A stretch of DNA of 64,000 bases, from assembly GCA_012932295.1 (NCBI GenBank), contig JAAONU010000019.1:25065647-25129646 (forward strand), in the 5' to 3' direction. The DNA is from Cyclina sinensis. Taxonomy: Eukaryota; Mollusca; Bivalvia; Venerida; Veneridae. The notes under the pieces are model-generated. The model searched no databases. It had not been told where the DNA came from and saw only the letters and a list, made by a program, of their open reading frames with translations. Shown in pieces: positions 10,536 through 24,100 of this stretch; within the stretch, counting starts at the first letter, position 1; every line of letters starts with the position of its first letter. The translations under genes and the position numbers were made by a program.

Positions 10536-13500
10536 AGTAACACGTTTAGATTAGCTACAAAGTAAAAAGTAACTTGACCTTTAATGTCATCAATAACAAA
10601 GAAACAGTTTTCCTGAGAATTCAATACAGGAATGTACTTGGTAACATGTTAGTATGATTTTCGAAAAAAAAGTATTCTTAATGATATTAGAGTAACTAAT
10701 GATTGTCAGAAACCTTACTTTAAAAAATCCAAAATTTATTCCATCTTAATGAATTGACACAATTCTAATGGGTAGACCCCTAAATTCCGAAAGTGAAATT
10801 TGAAAAAAGATGACGTCATCTTACTTATTTTAATGTCGACATTAAATTTTGTCTGTTAATTTTATGAAAAAAGTTCTTACATTATTTCTTTGGTATCTTT
10901 GGTCCCGTGAGTAAATTCTGATCTTTAACCTTTGTCTTTCCAAGGATCACCCCTTGATACAAAAACGTACAACTGTGATTTCACTTCTGCTTTCCGTCGA
11001 AAGTTTTCAGTTACTGTTACTATGTATCGGTTCAAAAAGCAGCTTGGTTTATAATTTGCAACAGGATTAACTTATTTTTGATAGCGAAAAAAATCAATGA
11101 CTACATATATTAATATTCTATCGGATGTATATGGGTCAACGACCTTTCAGTGCTTTGATTTCATGATTTAATTTATTCTTTTATGACACTTGGGTATTCA
11201 GTGATCGTTTTTATTTTCCAAGATATTGAACATAGCCGAATTAATTCGCATCTTCCAAACTTTTCAATGTTCACCGACTATGAATACAGTTTTTTTTACA
11301 GTTTTTACACTTCCTTTGTACGTGGCAAATCATGGTGGCATGTTGAAAAGAAAAAAACAGCACGCGTGGTTGATCGATATTGTATCAGAAAACTATGACA
11401 CTTCAACTTGATCTCTAGATCATATGATTAAGAATAAATCGTTTCTTAAATTAAATTATTCAAGGTAGCTTAATTTCTAATTTTCCATTAAGATGTTTCC
11501 TTTCGTTAATTTAAAAGAAGATGAAGAAAAAAAGTTTTATTTTGTACAAATACATACATAATATTGTCAATACTACGTTTGTTTTGCATCAGGTGGATTA
11601 AGATTTCTTCCTTTTCTATTAAACGTGTGTGTGTGTGTGTGTCAGTTGCTGTCTTCATCCAAACATGTGATCCGTAGGAAAACTAGACGCTTACATCATA
11701 ACCTTTTTTTGTAAAATTCTACCCTTTCAATTCATTAAGCAATGTCCGACGGTGTAGAATTTCATGTATACAGGTCCTTTATGCCTCATAAAAGTTTGCA
11801 CTGGTTACTTAAATTACTGCACTGTTAAATTTAACCGAAACAAAATTTGTAAGAAGGCAATAACTGTGTCTTAGAGGAAAATGCTGACTGGCTGTTCGAC
11901 ATTTGTATGTAAGGAAAGTCGATGCCAGATGACAGAAATTAACACTTTATCAGGTGTTTGAGGTACAAAATCGTTAACAGTCTCTGTCAGTTTGCCTTTT
12001 GAATAAATAAAGACTTATAAAACAAGAGTTTAGTTAGTTAAAAGAAGTTTCACATGATATATAAGAAATTAAATAAGTTTCTGAGATCGCTTAGAGGTAA
12101 ATCTTGCAAATTTCGCAACCTTCATTGCAAAGTTTAAAATTATAGAAATTGAGGAATCTTAAACGCATGACCCACATACACTGGGTTTTTATGAACTGGT
12201 ACACAAAGGCACACAGACAGAAACCAAGAAAACAAAAGCAATTAATCTGTAGAAGAAATGTGTTGATGTTAACAATTTCAACATGTTAGTAATATGAACG
12301 TGCTCTGATTGAAATATAGGCAAGTTTAATATTGGACTTTGATCAGCCTGACTTTGTTTCATGACATTTGCACGGGAAATGGGGGTTTTGTGCGAGCCGA
12401 TTGAAGAAACAACTAGCTTGAAGACTTTAATCCTGTTTATTGATATTCTATAAAGTTTTAACAAATGCAGTCCGTAAAATAATGATCTTTCTTTGATCTG
12501 TTTAGTCCGACAACTACTGAATGTTTCTGGCAACCTTGGCAAACTCATAATTTGAAAGTAATTGAAAATAGCAAAATGTATCTATACTATCAAATATATA
12601 TTATCACGTGCACATTTTAAAATAAAAGAAGAAAAATAAATGCAGCTGTGTAATTTCTTCGCAGGGAAGTGGGGTTGCGGGGGCCGGCGAAGTGGGAGGG
12701 GGTTCGGCAGTATTCAGTGTCCGCTGTTATATGATCATAAACTAGTAATGAAAACAAGCGACCATCAGGCATGAGTTAAAAACATGACATAATAAGGCCA
12801 TAACTAAAGATATGGGAACAAAAGTAAAATAGAAATGGATCACAATGTTATACCATTGCAAGAAATATATTACAACTCAAAAACTTCGAAACTGCTTTGC
12901 AATAAGCATTTGGTTTACGTAAACATATTTGCAGAGCGAATAAATATCAAAAAATATCTTCAGATAACTTTTGCCAAAATAGTGTCAATTATTACCTAAC
13001 GCTCTATATAACTTCTAATTCATTATTTTTGCCTGTTTCCTGGCATTTTTCCATCTTTCAAGTACGCCAGCCACAATTTATTCAGGTCCGGGCAACAGTT
13101 CAAACTGTTCAAACTGTTGACCGGGCAAGTAGTTTGAACTGTTTCATAGTTGATTTTTGAACCAATTATATGCTTTCATTGTGCGCATTAGGATGCGCAA
13201 TAGGATGTTATAAAGTGAAAGTTACTAAAATTGAATACATGTACGTTTTTCAACAACCCTGACGGCGCTTTACGTTCATTTAATTCTATTTCGTATTTTT
13301 ATTGTAAGTTTGGTGTCGGATCTGTACCGGCTTTTAGCCCAAACAAACCAAGCGTTTACATACGATGATCAGTCGTATAGAATTGTATAGAATATTAGGT
13401 ATTTAATTAAACAGTTATATAGAGCATTAGGTAATAAAACAGTTTTTTCATGTATGTTTTTGGGGAACAGTCAAAACTATTGTCCCGAGGTGTCAGTGAA

Positions 13501-15044
13501 GACATTTCGAACAGTTGCCCGAAGGCCGTTAGTAAAGTGTTCGGATGGTTTAGTAAACAGGAAGAACAAGGGAAAACAAGCACATCCTTTTCATACATTT
13601 TGCACATTTAATACACAGTAAGATAAAATTATAATAATTATGACTTATCATGATGAGATTCGAGTAAAAGTCACTCTGTGGCAGACAGAATCAAATAAAT
13701 TTTACACCTCTGTATTATAACATGCTCTGATTAAAAGACAATTTTCAGACTTATTTTGATAAGCTGACGGAAGAAACACTAGTTTAGCTAGAAATTCGCT
13801 GTAACAATTACTGTTACAATTACTTTTACCTCTATTGCTTCGGTGACTGAACTCTGTGCGAACCAAATTTTAAATACTCATAAAAATTATACTCCCGGCG
13901 AGCGCTCTTAAGTACGAATGTTTATTCTGAAGCTGGTGTCATGTGACTTCCTGTTAATGTTTGAACTGACAGCCATAAACTTTCTACAATAGACATGTAA
14001 GGTTCTAATGCATTAAACCGTCAGTTTCGCCTACCACAGGCTTTGTCTTCAGCCATTTTTCAGATGAGGTTTTCTAATGAATACCTGAATACAATTCTTA
14101 ATGATATCTACAACAACATATTGAAATAACATATATGTTAGTTACGCTGCAAAAAGTGAAATAATGACTGAACATTTAGAAACAAAATTTCATTGGACCA
14201 ATGACCTAAAAAAAGTCAATTTCGTTCAGGTTTTATTTTCATTTGCAAGATACATATTATTTTTATTCATGTATATTCTATATAAAAAATTAAACATATG
14301 AACAGAAATGGAAATCTAAGTTCCAATTACTATGTAAATGTTTCGCAATATAACGAAAAAATCACAATTAAATGTAGCCATTATGTGAAACCAAAAGAAT
14401 AATTCAATCTCTATAGGTTCATAGCAAAAGTGAGAAAGAATATAGAAAAATCCGTAAGTTAACTTTCCAATGTAAGTCGAAAGTTTATATAAAAAAAACG
14501 ATCAGTTCACCTAAGTTCACTTCAGCCAGTAATCTGTAAGCATTCGAAACAAGCAAAGTTCTCACAGACCTAAATTTTGTTCCTCATTTTCATCAGTCAA
14601 TAGTAAAAAAAAAGCCTAGGTCTGATCTGAATTTGTATCAATAGGACTTCATTATTTCAAGTATAAATTAAAATTTAAAGCTATCGTAGATCTAACTTTC
14701 GCCTTAGCTCTTTTCATATTTGTATCTTTGTTTGTTTGTAGTTGTTTGTTTGTTTGTTTTTTCTTGTTTGTTTGGGGTTTTTTTGTTTGTTTTTTGCCGT
14801 TGTTTTTTTTTTTTATTATTTCTGCTTTTTTTTGTTTTTTTTTTGTGTGTGTTTTTTTGCCGTTTTTTTAATTTCATTTGCTAAACTCTGTCTTAGTAGA
14901 GAAAATGTGTGTAGCAAATTGAGGCAGTTTTATCAGAACAGCAATTTAGACGCTAGTCTAGATCTATTTTGTAACTGATGTAAGTTTTGAAGGTAAGAAA
15001 GAAAATGAGTGTCTCTCACAAAAAATTAAGTGTTCCATAAACTG
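10536..15044. other. Intergenic region, no supported gene
   Basis: About 4.5 kb between the tetraspan gene and the carbonic anhydrase 3' end. It holds a short GT run near 11627-11642, a G-rich tract at 12662-12708 with several runs of three or more G, short palindromes around TTTGAACTGTT near 13095-13145, and a T-rich, TTTG-repeat tract at 14735-14870. A 119-codon open frame on the - strand at 12189-12548 has no recognisable motif and is not called. Confidence 0.6.
14735..14870. repeat. (TTTG)n / poly-T low-complexity tract
   Basis: Runs of T broken by G, mostly TTTG units. The leucine/phenylalanine-rich open frame across it is an artefact. It contains TTTATTATTT, which gives an AATAAA on the - strand, a possible poly(A) signal for the carbonic anhydrase gene about 310 bp past its stop. 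Confidence 0.7.
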
Positions 15045-15134
15045 ATACTAGATCTAGATCTAGTGAATATTGAGCTAATCTCTAACAAAAAATAAACTAT
15101 CCTATAAAGTTAAATTATCTAGATCTAGTGAATA
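15045..15134. repeat. Direct repeat spanning the carbonic anhydrase stop codon
   Basis: Two copies of a roughly 75-bp sequence, each containing ATCTAGATCTAGTGAATA. The copy nearer the gene supplies the last codons and the TAG stop of the carbonic anhydrase; the second copy lies in the 3' UTR. Confidence 0.55.
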
Positions 15135-18100
15135 GTGAACAAATACAAAATAACAGAGAAGCCGGTAAGAATTAAAGCTGTTAGAGGTTCAATGAACGCC
15201 CCTCCATCTGTGACGTCATTGCCTTCGTCATTTGCTTCCAAACTGTACTTCAGGGAAGGATGGCTCGCGTACACACGTCGACGGTGCATGCATTGGACGG
15301 GCCGGAAGTCGTCTGAGATGTCAGTAAAAACGCCGCCTTCACTTTCATCGTTTTCAAAAATTGTCTTCCGGAAATCTTCGAGCTGGAAAAGGCAACGATC
15401 ATAAAATATTGATATGAAAAAAAAATAGATGCAGGATTTAGTTTTCTGTCCCTGATAGGTCATCTTTGCAGTTATGTCTTTTGTCTTCTTGTTTCCAGAA
15501 AAAGTAAATTAATGAAAATTTTCTAGGTTTCTTGAAACAGTTTTTAAAGTAAAACTTCATTTGTTCGGTATTTTCTTTGCCATGCCAATAATCATTAGAT
15601 CTACTGCATTGACATGTAATCTAGATTTGTTGTCATATGACTGACCGGCCCCTTGATGACTTTTGCTATTGAGGTATAAGGGGACGGTGCAAGATATATA
15701 TATCGTATATATATTTTCCCATAAGATGTTTTAGATGCCAAGGGTATAGCACCAACCACATTCGGAACACCTCGGGCGACTTCAGTAAGTCACCTCGGAT
15801 ATAATATGGTAGTCGCCATAATGGACTATTTTGTAACACAAAAGGTGTCTGCTTTATTGGAGACATTTCTGAAAGCCTCTACCTGTTCATGCTTTAAATT
15901 AAAATTTATTTTCATTTTTTTTCTAATCTTTAAGACAAACACTGCTTGAATTCTGCCATGTTTGTTTATAATTTTATTAAAGCCGCGGCGAATTACCATT
16001 TGGTGTATTCATACACTTACATACGAGGTATTTTTACGAAGTTGTCGGAAAATGCCGAGTTGTTACGATTGCACCAACCACTGTTAAAAATCCAGTTTCG
16101 CTTTTGCCAAGATAAAAAAAATTACTAAAATAACAGGATCCTAATATGTATTAAAACTATATTCTGCACTTAAATTTTAACAGACGTTTGACATATATTT
16201 TTGTAATAAATTTAGATCAGGTGATCGAACATGTAGCCCCTGGTATATACGTATTTAGTGTTATTACTGGACCATTGATCTGACATTTTACGTATAATTA
16301 GTACAACAAGGATTCTGCCGGTACAATTACCAATTATGCGCGTACCTGCTCTTCTGCAATCTCTATGGTTTCATTAAACAATGTCCACGTGACACTTTCG
16401 TAACATGGAGGCGTGGTCAGGCTGCCTTCATATCTGTAGAATTTGTTCAGTTTTGCTGGCATAAGTTGAACAAGAGGTATAGAGTGGATTTCAACTTCGT
16501 TATCTGTAAAACAGGCAACAATTTTGATTATGAACTGCACATGCGCAATGGTTTTGAAATATAAACAGAATGCACCAACAATATACATGTAAAAATGTTG
16601 AAATGAAATCGAAAATAACAACGTTAAGCCAAATAATGATTTTTTTTATCCCAAATATATGCTAAAGTTACATTTAACACAAAAATGAAACGTGTATGTT
16701 GACAGAAAGTTGACTGGGTTTGAACATCATCACATAATTTATCACGTTGGTGAACTACCGTAGAAAGTACTATTTCAAACTGTTAGCCAATCAACATTAA
16801 TGTTAGCCACTGGTTTGTAGTCTTCGATTAAGAAAGCTATAAACAATTAATCTTTGACATTAGATGTCTTAATTCACTGAATTACTGTGACAGTATTCGG
16901 TCTTTGCCGAAAACTTCGTGTTTTTTTTTTTTTTTTTTTTTTTTTTTTTGGGTGGGGGGTGGTATTCTTTTACATTTTAAACATACTAAAACCTTGTCTA
17001 CAAGGATACAACTAAACATCCTAGCATCTACTATTTACTGCCATTACCTTTTACTTTCTGATCTAGCTGTAATATATACTGTACTATGGAAATCTATGGG
17101 CTGCTGAGTTACAGAAGCGGTTCGTTAAAACTTGTCCACTTACGCTCCCGCCCCCGCCGCCCCCTCCCCCATTTTTATGTAATGGCTATGGTTATTAAGG
17201 ACACAACACTACAGTTTAAGTAGCATTAGTTTACTAGAACTGAAGGCATGAAGTAATGATCATTTGAAAGGTTATCTTTTCGCTCATTTCTAGTGTTGAA
17301 ACTATGTTCAGCAAAGATTTGTGAAGTTAGCGGCCTAGCGGCCTGGCGGCGTGAAGTTAGCGGCCTGGCGGCCTAGCGGCCTGGCGGCGTGAAGTTAACG
17401 GCCTAGCGGCGTGAAGATGGCTGCCTTTATCACAATTTAGGTTGATCTTAAAAAACGGATTGAAATCTATTTTTACAGCATATAATGTAAATTGCAGGGG
17501 TGTATAAGAAAGTTATCGACATGATTTAGCTTTTATTTTTTAAAATAAATTATTTAACAAAAGTCTAGCTTATCTGCAAAGACGACTCGGAATCTCTTTG
17601 TACATTTACGCCCATGTACTCTTTGTAAATTACATTTCAGTTGATGATTAAGTAAAATATCAACAAGAACTAGCTTTGATTTTCTTTAACTTTTCGAAGC
17701 CTGGCGGCCTAAACTTAAAATTTCTCATAATTTATGTTTATCTTAATACGTCTTGAAATCGATTTTTTCAGCATGTAATGTACATTTCAGGGGTGAAAAA
17801 GCAAAATATCAACAAGAACTAGCTTTGATTTTTTTTAAGTTTTCGAAGTCTGGCGGCCTAGCGGCCTATCGGCCTAAACTTAATATTTATCATAATTTAT
17901 GTTTATCTTAAAAACGGCTTGAATTCGATTTTTACAGCATGTAATGTACATTTCAGGGGTGAATAAGTAAAATATCAACAAGAACTAGCTTTGATTTTTT
18001 TTTAAGTTTTCGGAGCCTGGCGGCCTAGCGGCCTAAACTAAATATTTATCATAATTTATGTTTATCTTAAAAGGTCTTGAAATCGATTTTTTCAGCATGC

Positions 18101-21100
18101 AATGAACATTTCAGGGGTGAATAAGTAAAATATCAACAAGAACTAGCTTTGATTTTTTTTAAGTTTTCGAAGCCTGGCGGCCTAGCGGCCTAAACTAAAT
18201 ATTTATCATAATTTATGTTTATCTTAAAACGTCTTGAAATCGATTTTTTCAGCATGTTATGTACATTTCAGGGGTGAATAAGCAAAATATTGATATTTTT
18301 GTTGATATTTTACCTAATCATCCCTGAAATGTACATTACATGCTGTAAAAATCGAATTCAAGCCGTTTTTAAGATAAACATAAATTATGATAAATATTAA
18401 GTTTAGGCCGATAGGTCGCCAGGCCGCTAGGCCGCCAGACTTCGAAAATTTAAAAAAAAATCAAAGCTAGTTCTTGTTGATATTTTGCTTATTCACCCCT
18501 GAAATGTACATTACATGCTGAAAAAATCGATTTCAAGACGTTTTTAAGATAAACATAAATTATGATAAATTTTAAGTTTAGGCCGCCAGGCCGCTAGGCC
18601 GCCAGGATTCGAAAAGTTTAAAAAAATCAAAGCTAGTTCTTATTGATATTTTACTTAATCATCAACTGAAATGTAATTTACAAAGAGTACATGGGAGTAA
18701 ATGTACAAAGAGATTCCGAGTCGTCTTTGCAGATAAGCTAGAACTTTGTTAAATAATTTATTTTAAAAAAATAAAAGCTAAATCATGTCGATAACTTTCT
18801 TATACACCCCTGCAATTTACATTATATGCTGTAAAAAAAGATTTCAATCCGTTTTTAAGATCAACCTAAATTGTGATAAAGGCAGCCATCTTCACGCCGC
18901 TAGGCCGCTAACTTCACGCCGCCAGGCCGCTAACTTCACGCCGCCAGGCCGCTAGGCCGCCAGGCCGCTAACTTCACGCCGCCAGGCCGCTAGGCCGCCA
19001 TGCCGCTAACTTCATGCCGCCAGGCCGCTAGGCCGCTAACTTCACAAATCTGTTCAGCAAATCGTGATTTGAAAATTCTACGGCATTTAAAATGGTAATT
19101 TTTTTCTAGTGTTGCTATTGTGTTTTGCATTTATTTTACATATTGTAGCATTGAGTGGGAAACTGATAACCGTTTGATATACAAGCATTGAAATGGCTGG
19201 AAAAAGTTTAATAAACTATGAGCAGAAAATTTGATTTTTGTTTACTATACTACCAGCAATATAAAGGTGTCTAAAATATTCTGACTAGTAAACACTATGA
19301 ATATTTTTAGTCACTGTAAATCCCTAGTGGACGAAATAGATAATAAACTGAGCGAACACGGCATTACAAATCTTTTATATATCGATATTAAAACTGATAA
19401 AATATAAAATTTGAGAATATACTGCTTTGTAGTAAGTTAAACAATTGGTAATTCAAATAAGCTTTTATAATTAAAGAACACACTATTTAGTATACATAAG
19501 AAACTTTGTAAAGCAAATGTTGGCTCATATCTGTCAGGAATAAATATAACATGAATGATACTCAAAACCATTTTATACCAAACCTGTAGTGTTTTCTTAT
19601 AAAAACAAAACATAAAATGCAATGTTAGTACATTCAGCAAAAATGTATTACATAATGTAATAATGAAACAAGTAAAAGGCTCTGAAAGATTAGAATGAGT
19701 TACAAGAAATATTTATAAGTTTAACATTGCTAGAAAAAGGCTTTGCTTATAAGTAACTATTCATTGTATAAGTAGAAGCATGTTTCGATTCTGGTATTTC
19801 ACACATTTTCCAATCCTTTGAATAACTATGGGTGCTTCAAACCAGTCTGTTATATTTTTCCTTTGATTGGTCAGTCAAAACAATGATAAAAATCAAACCA
19901 ATCAGAAACTTGCAAATATAGACTTAAAAATATCACTTGAGAACTTGAGACGCCTAGCATATTAAATCGCTTATGACGAACAATAACTTTTTTTCTTTGC
20001 TAAAGGAAACAAAGATTAGACATAATAGCTAACAAGTGAGAGCAATATCATTTTGTAAATGCAAATTAACAATGGCAAACAGTTTTTCGCTGAATAGAAT
20101 AAAAAATAGTATATTTACCTTTATATTTGATTTGACTAAAATGGCTTATGATTTCTTCGAAATGTTGATTGAACCTCCCAACCTTAAAAATAAGTGCAAC
20201 TTACAATAATATGAGAAAGAAAACCATCGAAAAATGTACTTTTGAACATAAAAAAATGTTTAGTTACATGTGGTTTTATTTATTCCTGTAACATGTCATT
20301 GATTATTTACTAGTATGTTTTTCTTTCTAAAGACTCTACTTATTATAAGGTATTTTCGTTTAAAAAATACAAAACTTGAATGGTGGTTTTGGCTATAATA
20401 AATCGGTAACTCGAGCAAATACTTAAAATACCATTGGCGCTGTCTCGAGGACTAGGGCCGGACATTGCTATTACAAACCGAGTAGACAAGTTTCCGTTTT
20501 CCGTTTCATTTGGAATACAATTATGCAGACGACAGCAGAATGCCTTGACAGACATTTCGAATGATGTTTTTCCAACAGCTTTTTTACCCTACTTTACAAT
20601 CGGTCACCACTTAAAATACTTTGGAAGAAATTTCAAATATTTCAACAACAGCCTAAAGAATTAGTCGTTTAACAACGCAAACGATATCTGATGTAATAAC
20701 GGTAAATGACCTTTACCTTGAAAAAGAATCCAAGCACTGCAAGGCCATCTTCTTTGTCAACAGCTGCGGAAATATTGCCGTATGCCTTGTTGTAGTGGAC
20801 AAGATGCATCTGAAATCACAAAATATTTATAACTACATGTATATCGTATATAATAGCTCTGTCGACACACTGAGCTCTGCAACTACTTCTTCTACAGCGA
20901 ATGTTTGCCGTGCATCAACATTGACATAATGGTTACTTCCTTTTCAGTACTGTACTCAAATAAATAATGCAAGGGAGATCACCGTGAAAGACTTCCGTGC
21001 CAACACACTGAATGAACACTGCAGTTACTTTCCTTCCATTACTGAGCTGATGACTGCAAGGGAGATCCCGAGCACACACATTGAACACAAGGGTTACTTC

Positions 21101-24100
21101 CTTTACAATACTGTGCTAAACAATGGAAGAGAGATTACTGTGAAAGACTTCCGTGCCAAGAAATTGATCACAGCGGTTACATCCCTGACAAAACTGCGCC
21201 AAAGAATGCAAGGGGGGATCACTGTGAACAAATGCCGTGCCCAGAACGAAAATCATAACCGGAAAGAGTTGCGTAACTTTGCTGATGGCTAGTGTTTCTG
21301 CTGCGGAAGCAAGAAGTGAATGCCTTTATACTTACATTAAAATGATTAAAAAAGGAAAACATTCCTCTGCTATTCAAATAATTACAAGCATTGTTTTTTA
21401 TATCTTGAGAAACCTTTATAACTTCTCAAATAGCATTCATAAAATATGTTGCAAAAATAAAAGAATGAACTGAATTGAAAGTCCGTTTAAGGGCTAAAAA
21501 TTGATAAATTGCCTAAACTTACTTAATGGTTATAGTTGTTCGTGCTTCAGAAAGCGTCTTTTTAAATAAATCGTACGTGCGATTTTGTTTTTAATTTGCA
21601 ATAATGACCTACAGAATTATCTGTACGCTTTTGATCACCAGTAAAAATGCAAGAAACCTGTATGACGTTCATTAATGTCGAATTTTGAATCCCCCTTTGG
21701 TGTTTTAGACCCCTTCTCCATACAGCAACGCCAACAAGCTTTCAAATAAGATAAAACAACAGCCTTTCCACCATTATTTTTATCTGCTGCAATTTGACAT
21801 TCTGTCTTTCTAATAGTTTTTATCATTTTTATAATTATTACACTATATATCAATATGTTTTTCCTTTTCTGTCTTAATTTCCGTTTCGGGGGGAGGGTGG
21901 GGTTTATTAAAACTGTTATTACCTCCATAGGAAAATGGATTCCATTAATATCATGTTCGGACCCTCTCTCATCGGCAGCACCCCAGTGGAAATGGAACTG
22001 CTTGGCCACGAAATTTCCAGGAAGACCTCCCCCGGCTACCTCACAGTTATCATCGTTCAGATCTACTTGAACTGTAAACAGAAAGTTCAAGTTTAAATCA
22101 AGAGATAGCACGTTTAAACCTGTACGTCGGTTAAAGAAAAAAATTGTAAGTTTAAGCCTGGACATCATTTAAAGCAAAAAAATTAATGTTTAAACCTATG
22201 TATCGGTAAAAATCAGAGAAAAGAAGTTTAAACCAACTTATACATCAGTTACAGACAGAAACGTCAAGTTTAAACCTACACATAAGTTAAAGGAAGAAAA
22301 ACACTTTTAAACCAATATATCGATAAAAAAGTTATAGTAAGTTTAAACCTATAAATCAGTTACAGCAAGAAATATTAAGTTTAAACTTATACATCGGTAA
22401 AACCAAGATAAAGTGAGTTTAAACTTATATATCAGTTACAGTAAGAAATATTAAGTTTAAATCTATACATCGGTAAAAGCAAGACATATTAGGCTTAAAC
22501 GTATGCATTAGTAAAAGCAAGACATGTTAAGTTTAAACCTATGCATAGGTAAAAGCAAGAAGTATTAAGTTTAAACCTATATATAAGTTATAACAATAAA
22601 TATTAAGTTTAAACCTGTAGGTAAAAACAAGATATAGTACGTTTAAACCTATACATAAGTTGAAGCAAGAAATAGTTCGTCGATAAAAGTATGTGCCGAT
22701 ATTATAAATGGCCCTTATAACCTTCCACGTCTGAGCCACAGTTACATCCGACGTTCCTCAAATCCAGGTTTCTAACTGTAGTTTTCAATTTGACTTCCTT
22801 TTGATTATTTTAACTGAAAAGATCTTTCATTTTTTTCGTTGTTTTTTATAATGAATGTACATGTTTGAATTACATAAAAATGACTAAAAGTCTGAAAGGT
22901 GAATTAGATGTTTACATTTTTAGGACAGAGGATTATGCAATAATATAATAGGTCTATAGGTGTGATGTTATGAAATGAACAGTGAAATACCTTGAACTTT
23001 TCTTTTCTTTTATGCATAAAGTACAAAAAAAGTGCAATTTATGTTTATCTAAAACTATCGAATATCAAATCTTTGCGGTCACAAGTTACCCTAATATGCA
23101 TTTTCAAAATATACAGATATCTCATCAATCAGAGAAAAAAAATATCAGCTCATATTTTGCAATAGAAATCGAGAAATATACCAATAAAATTCGTGTAAGC
23201 CTTCTATTAATGTTCATTTTCTATTGCAAATCTATGAGTTCATCTTTGGATAATGATTCACAACAGTACATCTCTTAAGCAGACGACAGATCGATTTTGG
23301 GGCGTTTTGTTTGCCTAATGGTGCGGAAGCACCAAAGTACGCATTTGCATCTGTAAAGGCAAACATAGGTGTAAACGGATGACGATTTTATAGAATTTTG
23401 TCATATCAATATTATGAAAGGCCATTTTCAAATACGTTAAAGCTGTCAGGCTGACTGTTTCTCCCTTATACACCCATTTTCTACCCATTAAGCGGTGGGC
23501 GGTTTTGGTTACATTGTAGCTTTGTTGTTGTTTACTCGGTTTCTATGTTCTTTATATATACTTGTATATAATATGTACTTTTGGTAAATTTTATATTCAA
23601 TATATACTTTGAGTAGATTTTCATAACATTTCTTGGGGAATAGAAGGATTATCTGTTATGTAAAAGGTTAGTTATAAATTGTATGAGCTGTATCATTTTT
23701 GAAAAGTTGAAAAATATTCTAAACAAATGACAATATTACTATTTTACGTTCTTTTCATGAAAAATACTCGTACATATATAAATGAGTATTTGCTTTTTAA
23801 TATTAAGTTATGTTCATACAATTTCAAAACGGTTCTGACACCCATAGCTCAAAATGAAGATGGAATTTTCGCGAAGTTGACAAAGGAAAATAAGTCTTTA
23901 ACTTCAAACTTAAACACTTACATGTTTAAAGCACACTTCTATAATTACAATTTAGACTCACTGTACAATAAAGACGCAATCTAAAATGCGTTCCCCATAA
24001 GTCACAACAATTTTAAGATCATATATTTTCGCGATCTGTATAACGCTGTCTTAGAATATAGTGAGTTAAATTCAACGACCTTTGGCAAAATATAATCAAA

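Noticed and set aside
12189..12548. 119-codon open frame on the - strand
   Set aside because: No recognisable motif or splice partner, and ordinary AT-rich composition; a chance frame is more likely.
19437..19640. Candidate carbonic anhydrase exon (YEPTF-like peptide after CTGACAG)
   Set aside because: Wrong phase: it would create an immediate stop after exon 5. The 64-nt exon at 20119-20182 fits phase and sequence instead.
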